Part shown: positions 49,735 through 61,440 of the stretch, in pieces
How positions within the stretch are numbered: position 1 is the stretch's first letter
How the letters are laid out: each line of letters begins with the position of its first letter
From: Sphagnum compactum
Taxonomy: Eukaryota; Bryophyta; Sphagnopsida; Sphagnales
DNA: 64,000 bases
Assembly (NCBI GenBank): GCA_965153455.1
Contig: OZ234497.1
Location: forward strand, 14,556,302-14,620,301
Reading direction: 5' to 3'
The notes under the pieces: generated by a model
Told to the model about the DNA's origin: nothing
Database searches by the model: none
Seen by the model: only the letters and a program-made list of their open reading frames with translations
Position numbers and translations under genes: made by a program

Positions 49735-50095
49735 GTTTGTGATTAACTAAGATGTTATTTGTCTAGACGCCTAGCTTTGCTTAAGTTTAAAAAATTATAA
49801 CATCTACTTTAAAAGTTGGATGCTTCCAAGTTTGCACACCTTTAGGTCTACTCAAGTTTAAAGAATTATAACATTTACTTTAAGAGCTAGAAGCTTCTCA
49901 AGTCTGCACCCCTTTAGGTTTGCTCAAGTTTAAAGAATTATAATATGTGTTTTAAAAGTTGGAAGCTTCTAAAATCTACACACCTCTAGGTCTGCTCAAG
50001 TTTAAAAAATTACAACATCTATTTAAAAGTTGGATGCTTTTCAAGTCTGCACACCTCTAGGTTTGTTCAAATTTAAGGAATTGTAACTTAGAAGC
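49735..50095. repeat. About 85-bp tandem repeat, about four copies
   Basis: The unit contains CTCAAGTTTAAAGAATTATAACAT, a TTTAAAAGTTGGATGCTTC-type segment, AAGTCTGCACACCT and CTAGGT. Copies start near 49781, 49851, 49925 and 49994. They are diverged but in strict order. No coding signal. Confidence 0.75.
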
Positions 50096-50099
50096 TAAC

Positions 50100-51300
50100 T
50101 TACATTCTCTTGTGCAAGAACAAGAAATTTTCCTCCCACCAAATTTTTAAACTATGCCTTGTGATAGTTTAGACTAAGGTTCAACAATTGTGGACAAGCT
50201 TCTACCTATGTCTTTCAACTTGCTCCATTTCATGAAGTAATATATAAAATCCTAATTGTTGTTGTCTACATTCAAGTGTTGTTTGTTTTCAAGGTTTTCT
50301 ATTCAGTAATGTTAGTTCCTGGAAATGAACATGTGGCCGAATCTAGGTTTAGGAAGGTAATAGCTAATCTTGTTGAAGGGCTAGTGTGCATAGGTAAAAT
50401 GAATACAAACGTATCAATAAGGTTGTATGGGAGACCTTGAGTAGGACAAGGTCTGCCAATGAGAAGTTGGCTTGGGAGGGAGAGGATCAAAGTAAAGATG
50501 ACATTTTTTTCACACCACCAAAAAACCCTGTAAAAGCGCATTCTAAAGTGGCAATGGCAATGGCAATGTAGTTTCTAGCAATCAAACTCATTTGATGATG
50601 TATAATGATGTTGAACATGTTGTTATTATTGAGCAACTGACAACTCATATATAGAACTTTGGAAATTTTTGTAGGCTTCTGCACATGAGTAGTCCAAACC
50701 AAAGCAGCCATCAAAGTGTGATCAAATCATCAAAGCTAGTGATAAGAAATTTCAACCAAAATGTAGTAATTCTACCCATAATCAAGGAAGCCAGAACCAT
50801 ATCTTGCCTTGTGATGTGGATATCAACCCAAGAAAATTTTCATCTAGGCGATCTTGTTCTTCTTCTATGAATTTCAATTAGGGGACCAAGAACTCCCCTT
50901 CATTCTTACAATCATCAAACTTCATATTCCATGAACTTTGCTATTGAGACAAGGTAGACATGTCTTACTTTGGCGTTGAACTTTGCTAGAATTGCTTTGA
51001 AAGTAGATGGCCATATTTACACAAACAAAACTTTATTCCTATATTAATTTACATTTTTTTTTGTCCTTAGGAGTTTTCCTTATGTGTACAACTCATTGTG
51101 GTGGATAACTTGGCTCTTGTTGCAAAACATTTTGTTGCAAGACTAGATCATTGGGTAATTTTCAAGTTCCCAAGTACTTTGAACAATGCAAAATTGCTTA
51201 TGCAAAGTACATTATTTTGTCAAATTACCATTGTGAACTTTAAACTTAGTAGTTTGTCATTTAGGGAATATGTTTTTCAAGACTAACACCTTGTAATTGA
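50100..51300. other. Intergenic sequence between tandem arrays, no recognised gene
   Basis: The sequence is moderately AT-rich with short frames on both strands (for example 50299-50541 and 50487-50714). None is recognisable. It may be interior sequence of the mobile element suggested by the arrays on both sides. Confidence 0.35.
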
Positions 51301-52790
51301 TCCTAGGTACTTGGAAAAGGTGCCCAACTACTTTTTTAATTAAGTGTTCCTTACAAATCAGTTTGAAAGTTTTCTATTAAGTAGTTTACAGTTTACATAG
51401 TGCCTAATACATGACTACTTCCTTTTATTTAAGGATTTGTATTTTTAATGGTGTTACTTGTTATTTTTGCAAAGTAACTGATGTTTAATAATCACTAACC
51501 TTTTAAAAAGTAGTTAATCATAAGCTCAAAATCTTTTATTAAGGACTAACACCTTTTCATAGGTACTTTTAGAGGTGGAAAACATATTTTACAAAGTAAA
51601 TGATGCTTAATAACCACTTTGACCTTTAGAAAAGTGGTCATCATTAACTTAAAATATTCTACTAAGGATTAACACCTTGTTAAGCTAATAATTGGACTAA
51701 TATTTTCATTCTAATGCTAAACATTAAGTCTACAAAGTAATGTATGTTTATTAATCACTTTGAATATTTGAGCATGTGGTTTGTCATTGGCACAAAGTTT
51801 TTGTTAAGGACTGACACCTTGATTATAACATTAATGCATGTTGTTTTTCATTGTAGGGATTGTTGCAAACTTGGAGTTGCCCCTATAAAATGGTGCTCCC
51901 AAATTTCATTTTCATTCCCTGGATCTACTGATTGATAATGTGAAGTATGTAGGTCCACATGTAGAGCTAATATTTTTATTCCAGTGCTAATGTTCATCAA
52001 GTCTACAAAGTAATGTATGCTTATTGATCACTTTGGATCTTTGAGCAAGTGGTTTGTCATTGGCACAAATTTTTTTATGAAGGACTGACACCTTGATTAT
52101 AACATAAATGCATGTTGTTCTTCATTGGAAGGACTATTGTAGACTTTGAGTTATCTCTATAAAGTGTGCTCCCAAATTTCATTTTCATTCCCTAGATCTA
52201 TTGGTTGACAATGTGAGGTGCATGTAAGTCCACCTGTACAACTAATATTTTCATTCCAATGTTAAATATCAAGTTCACAAAGTAATGTATGTTTTGGATC
52301 TTTGAACTTGAAGTGGTTTGTTATTGGCACAAAGTTTTTGTAAGGACTAACACCTTGATTATCATATCATTAATGCATGTTGTTCTTCATTGGAGGGACT
52401 ATTGCAGACTTGGAGTTGCCTCTATATTTGTGGTGTTCCCAAATTGTTTTTAGTCCTTGGAACTATTGGTTGATAGTGTGAGGTACATGTAGGTCCACCT
52501 GTAGAGCTAATATTTTCATTCCAGTGTTAAACATCAAATTTACAAAGTAATGTATGCTTATTGATCATTTTGGATCTTTGAACTTGGTTTGTCATTGGCA
52601 CAAAGTTTTTGTAAGGACTAACACCTTGATTATCATATCACTATTGCATGTTGCTCTTCATTGGAGGGACTATTGCAGACTTGGAATTGCCTTTGTATTT
52701 ATGGTGCTCCCAAATCATTTTCAATCCTTGGATCTATTGGTTGATAGTGTGAGGTATGTTGGTCCATAAAGCTAAGTTGTTCTCTGGAAG
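51300..52790. repeat. About 270-bp tandem repeat, four copies, with degenerate lead-in
   Basis: The clear copies start with ACAAAGTAATGTATG near 51731, 52004, 52275 and 52541. Each continues with TTGATCACTTTGGATCTTTGA, GTGGTTTGTCATTGGCACAAA, AAGGACTGACACCTTGATTA, CATGTTGTTCTTCATTGGAGG and TCTACTGGTTGATA-type text. The third is missing the TTATTGATCACT part. Partial copies of the same words (GTAACTGATGTTTAATAATCACT, TTAAGGACTAACACCTT) occupy 51300-51720. Related words recur at 56580-56640. Confidence 0.85.
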
Positions 52791-52939
52791 TGGAATACTT
52801 GGAGTCATTTTATCAATAGATCTACTATTGATTATCTAAATTACTTGGCAAAAGATACTTATGACATTAGCATGCACTGTCATTTTACTTTCAAGATGCA
52901 TTTGACCAATTGATTATGTGATTCATTTTTTTATAAGTG

Positions 52940-55740
52940 TTAGTCATGGGGAGGGAGGATAAAGAAAGGAAGCCAAAATGAGATATTGACAAGGATTTTC
53001 CCAAGTGGGATTGGGTTGACTATAAGTTTCAAGATGCCCAATTTTTTAAGGAGGTCAAAAAGCTTTTGGTAGAAGGGTTGGATCTTAAACATGATGTGAT
53101 AAATGATTAAAATAACTATTGTGGACATTGCCAAAGTCATTGGCAATGCAAAAGTTTTCAAGATCACAAATCCATTTTTGCCTCTTGTTGCAAAGAAGGA
53201 GATAAAGACATTGTACTGGAAGATTGATGGGATTACCCACATTACAAATAATGACTTGATGTTGTGGTTCATTAAGGATTGGATAATAGAACGAAAGGGG
53301 CATCGCATCAATTGGGTTGTAGTTGTTGTTCCAACTACCAAGGAGAAGGGCTCAAGGCATGGGCACAATCAAGCCCAAAATTGAAAGATCATATTTTAGT
53401 GAAGGTTTGTTGCAATCGTTAGATGGGCTAGGTATAGTTGGGAATGTAGTTTAAAAGGAGGAGAAGGATGCAAATATGCCTTTCATGAGAAAGCCAACAT
53501 TTGATGAAGAAGTTGGTAAGGTAAAAAAAATTGTGCAATTGAAACATGAAGTGTTGAAGCTAACTAGGGTTTGTTTGAAGTAGCTTGAAGAGAAGAAGAA
53601 AGGGCTACTTGCAAGACCATTTGCTTGGTTTGAAATTAAACATGGAGGACCAAAAATTGGCATGTGTGGAGGGTGAAACAAAGGTTCAAAATGCAGAAGC
53701 AACACTCCAAAGTTTAATAAACCAACAAGCATCAGCCACTTTGTAAGTAAGTGTATTGAATCCTCAATCCATGCATCAAAAGTTCACAAAAAATGGTATT
53801 AAATCATTAAACAACATCCATCCATACTATTGTTCAAATTCTTAGATCTATCAATAAACAACAAAAACCTTCCACTATTGCTTGTACCTCTAAAGGTCGT
53901 GACTTGAAGTATGTTTAATATTGTGTTCATTTAAATAGGGTTTTTTGGTGTGGAAATGTTATTTACTTGAAATGTTTTAAGGATTGGAACAAATTAATGC
54001 TACCAATTTGGAATATCCTAGTGGCTTTCCAAGTTTGGAGAAGATATCTAGCATTGGCCTTACTACTAATTTAGTGGACACACTTGGTGTTTATGACTTT
54101 CAGTAGCAAAAATCCAAGCTAGAGGATGAATTGAAGATGGCCACAATAATTGCAAAGGATAAAAATAGGAAGGCCCTCCAAGGTGAAGCTTTGTTCAAGG
54201 AGACAAAAGAGGTTTTTGTTCGATTATTAGATTAGAATTGTAGAGGGTTACATAGAAAGTTGGAGAATTGGTCAAGGAAGAGAGACCATCCAATTTCAGA
54301 TGGATGGAATGAAAAAAGGTGGTGGTATGTGTTTTTGGCCAACACCCATCATGCATTCAACAAAGCTTTTAGATGATGGTTCAAGGAATTCATCGATGCA
54401 ATTCAAATGATGAATTTGCCATGTCTTGATGCAATTCATTGAAATCTTTGTAACTTCAATCACAACATTTGCCATCGATGAATTGCATCAAGACATGGCA
54501 AATGTTGTGATTGAAGTTGCAAAGGTTGAATTTGGTAGCTTCAAATCATATGGTTAGTTTAACATCCATTATAGACAAGTTTTTTGTTATATTACTGTAC
54601 CATGGTTTCGCATTGCAATTACACCCTTCTAAATGGTCTGAAATAACGCATTCAAAGTTATCTATAATCAACTTACATTTTTTATTTGTGGATTTAACAA
54701 TGGAAACCAAGTGCATAGAGTCCATGCAAACCATTGGAAAACTTGTATGGCAAGTTCAACATAACATTCCTACACTTGATAACAGTCCCAATGGAGTTGT
54801 TTCATGCACAAAATCTACGATAGCTGGAATTGAGAAGCTTGCTTTTCTTACAAAATCACACATGTATGGCATGTCACTTGGACCAAATGAGGCTGTAGAA
54901 AAGGGCCATCTAATTAATGCATGTTCAAATTACATCTCCCGAACACACAACTCTTAAACATAAAGCAAGTGTGGAGCCACCATTGAAAAAATGAAGCTTC
55001 TTGGAAATGCGCCTAAATATTTGAACAAGAAGTTCATCAAGCCAACATCTCCCACAGTGGACGAATCTAGTAAGCTCATTAATTCTTCCTATTGTCTTTT
55101 AATTTCAAATAACTTAGCATTGCAATTAGGATTTGATATGCCAAGTAATACTTTCATTTCTTCATAATTGCCCTTGTTGAAATACATTCTTGTTGAATAG
55201 GTGTGCTAGAGGATGAAGTTAATCAAGATTTGCAAAACCCAATGAAGGTTCTGTGGTATGTTAAAACAACCCAACAAGGCAAAAATTAAAGTCTCAAAGT
55301 CCAAGGGGTAAATCTTAAAATCTAGCAACCAAATCATCGAAGCCCAACAAGCTATTTAACCTAAATTCTCTATGCAAGTTGACCAATATGGAGATTGGGT
55401 TTGATGAGAAACCTTAAGATGTAAACAATTTGTTGGGTAAAGATTTACCAAATCTGCAAGAACAAAACACTGATGCAAACCAACAGATTGTTACAATACC
55501 CAAGGATTTGCTTGGTAATTTTTTGGACTGGTCAAAAAGTTAAAAAAAACCTTCAAGTACAGAACGATCTAAAGATGATGTGATTGACATTAACCACCCA
55601 CCAAAAATAATCCAAAACCACCAAAGGGTGGTTGTAATACTTTTACTTTATTAAAAAAAACGATCAACACACATTTTCAGGAAGATGGTAAGAAGGGTAT
55701 GGGTGCAAGGTCCTCATCCAAGTCTTAGCTATAAAGTCTT
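52940..55740 (+). pseudogene. Decayed plus-strand coding tract, probably of a large mobile element
   Basis: Protein-like text occurs in several frames broken by stops: DFPKWDWVDYKFQDAQFFKE near 52995-53060, AKVFKITNPFLPLVAKKEI and NDLMLWFIKDWIIERKGHRI near 53145-53300, a Lys/Leu/Glu-rich stretch near 53520-53640, and a 148-codon open frame at 54511-54957 (TMETKCIESMQTIGKLVWQV; GIEKLAFLTKSHMYGMSLGP). IEKMKLLGNAPKYLNKKFIK follows near 54985-55045 and KDLLGNFLDWSKS near 55500. Its place just right of the 270-bp array, with related words further right, suggests the coding interior of a transposon. No catalytic motif was recognised. Confidence 0.45.
54415..54527. repeat. Compound interleaved inverted repeat
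   Basis: Two inverted pairs are interleaved. TTTGCCATGTCTTGATGCAA (from 54415) pairs with TTGCATCAAGACATGGCAAA (to 54502). CTTTGTAACTTCAATCACAA (from 54446, ending at GCC 54473) pairs with TTGTGATTGAAGTTGCAAAG (to about 54524). The order is A-B-A'-B', and A' and B' overlap by a few bases, so the right half is the reverse complement of B followed by A. Confidence 0.85.
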
Positions 55741-56100
55741 TGTGAATTAAAATTCATCCAATTTTTTGTGTTTTTTGTTTTTTGTACATGGTCTACTTAG
55801 TTTTTTAATGTTGAACAAAATTGAACAAACATATTTGTAGAGTTGACAAATTTTGTACTTTAAACTCTAAACAGATTGAATTGTCTATTGCCTTGAAACA
55901 ACTTTTTGAACTAGAGATGTGGACCAATTTAATAGGATGCAAGGACGATTGTGAAAGAATAGTGGCATAGTGCTTTGAAGGCAGTTATGATATATGATAA
56001 GACATTATTTTTTAAGACTAATATTGTACAATTGTGAGGCCCAACAAGGAGGATTTTTGTTCAAATGCAAATCTTACATTTTGATTTTTAACACTTGTGA
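55741..56100. other. AT-rich spacer, no feature seen
   Basis: No reading frame, repeat or element end was recognised between the decayed coding tract and the inverted-repeat arm. Confidence 0.4.
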
Positions 56101-56104
56101 TAAT

Positions 56105-56400
56105 GAAAACAATGAAGCATGAACCCATTCAAGAATATAAAAGTATTTGAATTATCTACAATTTTGAGTTTATTTATTCAAATCTTAGATGTTTGGTTCA
56201 ATTGTGTATTTATTATATGATTTCTGTCAACTTCATTTTGTCACCATGGGATCTTATGTTTTTGATTTTAAGATTTATAGGAGTTGAATCGGTGCTCATA
56301 ATGTAGTTGTTGAACATGAAGGTGAAACTTCAACAACTAGTTCAAAGTTAGTTTACTCCAAGGACCAACTCCTTCAGTGGTAAGGATTGACTCCTTGTTT
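56105..56400 (+). repeat. Left arm of a long inverted repeat pair
   Basis: About 290 bases match, in reverse complement and with roughly three-quarters identity by eye, the sequence at about 61165-61440. Shared landmarks are GAAGCATGAA(C/T)CCATT, TTGAATTATCT, TTTTGAGTTTATTT, TTAGATGTTTGGTTCAATTG, TATGTTTTTGAT and AGGAGTTGAAT. It then runs into ACTCCAAGGACCAACTCC and GACTCCTTGTTTAGTTG, one copy of the unit that is multiplied in the right arm. Confidence 0.8.
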
Positions 56401-58550
56401 AGTTGATTAAGTGTTATGTCATTGGTACACAAAATTTTGTTGGCTAGATAAACTCCTTGTTTAGTTGGTAGTCTAATTAAAGGTACTTTATGTGGCTTAA
56501 GTAAACAACATTGTTTTTATGTTCAACCATTTTTTAAAAGTAAGCAATGGTTATGGTTCATTTTTCACCATTAATAAAGTGGTTTGTCATTAGCACTAAG
56601 ATGTTTTCCAGGATTAATTACTTTGCAAAAGTAACTTAGCTCAGCTTTGATAATTACTAATAACTTTTTAAATCATTTTTAATTAAATAGTAACTTGTAT
56701 TTTGCAATAACTTGGATCATGGTTCAAATCCTTCCTAGTAGTTCTATGGTTGAAATTCAACATAACCCTTGCTTATAACTTGCACCATGTTGGCTCCATC
56801 TCCACCTTTTAAATTCATTTTTCTTCTAATCCCAACTCTTTAAATGGATAATTTGGATAATAAAAATTTGGTGGTTAGGATAATAATTCTAAAAACCAAT
56901 TTATACTTTACATTGGTGGTCAAGAGAATGGAGATACATCACAAAGAAAATTAACTAGTCTCTTCGTGTTTTCAAATTTTTGGACACCAGTAGACTTGAT
57001 GTCATTTGAATGAGCATTGTGAGTCTTCATTTTTCAATACTGGGTTCTAACATTGGTAATGTTGCTGCAATGACCTTGGGTATACATTCTCACACTTTTA
57101 TATTTTTAATTTCCAAATAGATGTGAATTGTAATCTCATAGGTGGAGGGTGCTTATAGTATGCTAACTATTTTTCTTTGGTGGTTGTGCCATAACTCAGT
57201 GGCATGGAAAGATCTTTTACGGAATCTATCTTTGTAAAGGAGATACCCTTTCATGCAAGGGAATTTATGAAAAGCCATTCATATATATTTTGCAAAAAGT
57301 TCAATTTTAAGTTGAACATTCCATTCAATAGAGCTCATGTTTTCTAGATTTTTTTCCCTTGTATTCTCCAACCATATATTGTCCATTCGAATGAATTTCC
57401 CATTCTACAACAATATTCTTTAACAATCTCTAAATAGTAGGCATATATAATTTTGTAACATTTTAAATTGGAAAAATATAGATATGATTATTTTCAATTT
57501 CATACACTATATGACATAAATTATATAGACATAAATTATTGTATAAAATTTTATAATTTAATAACTTAAAAATATGAAATAAAATTCACATTCAAATTAT
57601 TGAATTAAATAATTATAAATTGCCTAATTTCAAAACTTGAATGCTCATTACATTATTTCAAATTAAAATTTAATTTCATAATTTTAGTTAACTTCATTCA
57701 ATGTCTCAAAATTATGATAGATGTAAACTATTATGTAAAATTATATAATTCAATAATTTAACAATGAATTTCACATTCAAATCATTGACTCTAATCACTA
57801 TAAATTACCCAATTTCAAAAATTGAATGCACATAATTCATTTTGATTCAAATTTAATTTCATAATTATTGTTAATTTCATGTTCTCAAAAATCAACCAGT
57901 GAAATTATATATTAAATTTACATAAATGAAATAAATTAATCTTTGTAAGATTTTTAAATAACCTAAAATTCAGTTTTAATTGAATTAGTTTTAAAGTCCA
58001 GATGTTCGTAGCAACTAAACTTACACATTGAGTTTCAAATATATTTTTTATGTTCTAAATCTCAAAGTTATGAAATACTTAGATTTGTTAGTTCCAAACT
58101 TAACATGTTAATGAATTTCTTAATCCAATTGATGTAATTTGATGTTTTAAAGTTTGATTATTAATTAATTAACTTAAAATATTTAATTTATTTCTTTCCT
58201 AATTACATACTATGTTGTTAAATCTTAAAAGCATGATAATGAAATTATGCATTATTTTAGTACATTTAAATTTCTAATATTAAAAAATTATTGAATAATT
58301 TAAATTTAAGTTTGAATTTAATTAATTTAAATTTCCATATCTTGGTAGCAATTAAACCTAAATTTTTTATTTGAAAACTAGTTCTTATGTTCTAAATCTT
58401 AACAGTATTTTTTAGTTCTAATTTAAAAATTAATGTATAAAAATTATTAAATGATGGACATGTTATTGAACTTGTGAATTTAAGAAACTAATTGATGCAT
58501 GGGTCCTTGTTCAACCTTGTATTAGATCCAAAGAAACCTACTAGTGGGAT
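56400..58550. other. AT-rich sequence with mobile-element tail words, no gene
   Basis: 56400-56720 repeats words of the 51.3-52.8 kb array (GTGGTTTGTCATTAGCACTAAG, GATTAATTACTTTGCAAAAG). From about 57440 to 58500 the sequence is extremely AT-rich, with TTTAATTTCATAATT and AATTATATAATT words recurring. No reading frame is supportable. Confidence 0.45.
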
Positions 58551-59019
58551 GTGCTAGAAGAAATCCCCCAAAATGCAACCAATGCATTTGTAACTACGTG
58601 CAACTAATTATCATTTGCAACTAGCACTTATTGGTTTTACAACTATTTTGCACCCTTGACCATTCTTGCAACTATGCTACAACTACAGTTGCAACTAATA
58701 ACTTCTTCATCCTACGTTCTAAGATTGTTTTCATCCATGATCATGTCCATATGTCCCATTAGTTGCAAATGGAACCAAACATAGTTTGGTGTACATAGGG
58801 TGTCTAGGGTGTCAAGCTAGCCCTTAGTGGTATACATAGGTGTATTAGGAAACTTTTGAAAGACATGTGTACTTTTGCTAAGTTATAGAGGTATAATGGG
58901 GGTATGTTTCCATTGGTGTATTTGTAAAGTTGTATTTAGTTTGTATTTATGCAAAATAACTACCTACCTACCTATCTAATTCTATGTTTACTTACCTACC
59001 TCACATAAATTATTACCCA

Positions 59020-59880
59020 CTTATTAATTAATTACACTTATTTTTACTTAATTGATAACTAATAGTTTATACTTAGTATTTATAATTAATATTTCATAAT
59101 TATTCAATATATTAGTTATTTATGTGTTTCTATATGAATTATTGATCAATTATTTATAAATAATTATTTAGTTAATTATTATTTAATTTTAATTGATTAA
59201 TGTAATAATTTTATTATTATTTATGAATTATTCATCAATAATTCATAATTAGTTCATTAATTAGTTAATTATTTGTTATATAATAATTATTTATTAATTA
59301 ATACTAAAAGAATAATAATTACCATTCAAGCATAATTAAATTAATAACTTAAAATAATTTATTCAATTACTTATTACTTAAGTATTCATATTTAATATTT
59401 CAGTTATTTATTTGATTATTTAAGAACCATTAATGAAATCCTATAACGAATAAGTTGGGTATTTCATTATTAATTAATTAAATGTTTAGTCATTTATTTA
59501 TTTCTATTTATGAAAGAAATGAAAATTTATAATTAATAATTATTTATTACATAAATACTAATTATTTAATATTTAATATTGTATTTATTTATTTGATTAT
59601 TAAACTGAATGTTATAATTAATAATTAAATTATGAATTATTATTTAATCACATATAATTATTAAGGTAATTAGTTATTACTTATAAATTAACTATTAATT
59701 GGCTAATATTCTAGTTATTTGTTTTAATCAAAATTTTGTTAATGAAAATTTATATGTAATAATTTTGTTAATTAGTTATTATTTAGTCAATTATTTTTCT
59801 ATTATGAATTAATAATGTATAATTAAATGGATTTTTTAGTTACTTATCTAAATAGTTAGTTAGTTTCTTATTTATCCATT
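59020..59880. repeat. Extremely AT-rich low-complexity block
   Basis: Nearly pure A/T sequence built from TTAATTA, AATAATT and TTATTTA words with no fixed period. It lies inside the probable CACTA-like element. There is no coding potential. Confidence 0.7.
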
Positions 59881-60137
59881 TACAAAATTAAAAAGGAGGA
59901 CAAAAATATGAGATAATCTTTTTAGTTGAAACCTAGTTTGCAATTAAATTGCAACTTCAATTTTTATCCCATATGTTTTGTCCTCCATTTCCATCTTGAG
60001 AATTATAAAAAGAGTAGGCTTTGTCCTACACTTGCACATAAAAAAACTCATATTAATTGGGATGAGCCAAAAGAACTTAACCCTTTAAAAAGGTTACCCA
60101 AAAGGTTAAACTTAAAGGTTTTTAAAAAAGATTTTCC

Positions 60138-60232
60138 TACCTCATTAACTTACCTACCTACCTACCTAGTCCAATCAACTTACCTACCTAGTCCCACCTA
60201 CCTACCTACCTAATCCTACCTACCTACCTAAA
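60138..60232. repeat. (CCTA)n microsatellite tracts
   Basis: Several short CCTACCTACCTA runs are separated by TAGTCCAATCAACTTA and TAGTCCCA. A similar run occurs at 58960-58975. Confidence 0.85.
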
Positions 60233-60639
60233 TATTGATTTTAAATTTATTTTGACCAAAATCCAAAAATGCCACATGCATATTGGTATTATGCCATGCG
60301 TTACAATCTAAAACCATTTAAATTAGATGATGAGGATCCATTATCTATTTTTAGAACAATTTTTTTTAAAACCTTTTTCAATTGCCTTATGTCATTGTGT
60401 AAGTTGCTAATGTTTATGGTAATATATGGATAACATACAATAGTATATAGATGGTGAAGTATTTGTTGACCATTGACTTCATCCACACTTGCAACTAGTG
60501 CTTAATGTAACTTGTCTAATGCAATTAGGCAAATTTCAGTAGTAAATGTCTTTTGCAACTAGAAAATAGTTGCAAATGGTAGTTGTTTTTTCTAGTTTTC
60601 TTCTAGTGGTGGGACATGTTTTAAATATATAATCTAAAG

Positions 60640-61217
60640 AAAAAGAAGTTGTGCAACAATATGTCTTGCAAAATGAAAATATTAGGAGTTAATCCCAACC
60701 ACTAAACAAGGAGTCAGTCCTTGTAGTAAGACTCACTTTGAGTTGGTTTTAAAGTTTAACCTTCATAAAGAAGTTGTGTAACAATATGTTTTGTATAAAA
60801 AATATATTAAAAGTTAGTCCTATCCATTAAACAAGGAATCAATCCTTGGAGTAAGACTCATTTTGAGTTGGTTTTGAAGTTTAACCTTCATAAACAAGTT
60901 GTGTAACAATATGTCTTGTAGAAAGAAAATATTAGAAGTTAGTCCTATCCATTAAACAAGGAGTTAGTCCCTAGAGTAAGATTCACTTTGAGTTGGTTTT
61001 GAAATTTAACCTTCATAAAAAAGTTGGGTAACAATATGTCTTGCAAAACGAAAATATTAGGAATCAATCCCAACGATTAAACAGGGAGTTACTCCTATCC
61101 ATTAAACAAGGAGTCAGTCCCAACCATTGAACAAGGAGTTAGTCCTATCCATCTAAATAATGAGTCGGTCCTTGGAATAAGATTCACTTTGAATTGGTTT
61201 TGAAATTTAACTTTCAT
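60640..61217. repeat. About 124-bp tandem repeat, four copies
   Basis: Units start with AAGTTGTGTAACAATATGTC near 60647, 60770, 60895 and 61021. Each holds GAAAATATTAGGAGTTAATCC, CATTAAACAAGGAGTCAGTCC, a GTAAGACTCACTTTGAGTTGG segment and GTTTAACCTTCATAAA. The last copy is longer, with the AAACAAGGAGT piece repeated. One reverse-complement copy of the unit is present at about 56320-56410. Confidence 0.85.
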
Positions 61218-61440
61218 ATTCTAAATACCTTTAACAACTAAAGCCATGCACCCATTCAACTCCTAAAATTCTTAGCATCAAAAACATAGCATGCCATTGT
61301 TCAAAATTGCATTTGACAAACAACATAATAAACACACAATTGAACCAAACATCTAAGGTCTGAATGAAATAAACTCAAAATAACAGATAATTCAAATATT
61401 CGTGTATTCTTAAATGGATTCATGCTTCAGTCTTTTCATT
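61165..61440 (-). repeat. Right arm of the long inverted repeat pair
   Basis: Reverse complement of the 56105-56400 arm, with the same landmarks in the same order on the minus strand. The decayed coding tract at 62.4-64 kb lies further out on the same strand. This mirrors the plus-strand coding tract to the left of the other arm. Confidence 0.8.

Larger units (their letters stand above)
58552..60608. mobile_element. Probable CACTA-like element, about 2.06 kb, non-coding
   Basis: The left end TGCTAGAAGAAAT and right end TTTTCTTCTAGTG pair as inverted repeats over CTAGAAGAAA with changes at the outer two bases. Flanks are ATG and GTG, an imperfect 3-bp duplication. Both ends carry multiple TTGCAACTA words in both orientations (about 58595-58705 and 60488-60590), as expected of subterminal repeats in this superfamily. 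The interior is AT-rich (59000-59880) with CCTA-tetranucleotide tracts at 58960-58975 and 60138-60232. No transposase is visible. Confidence 0.5.
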
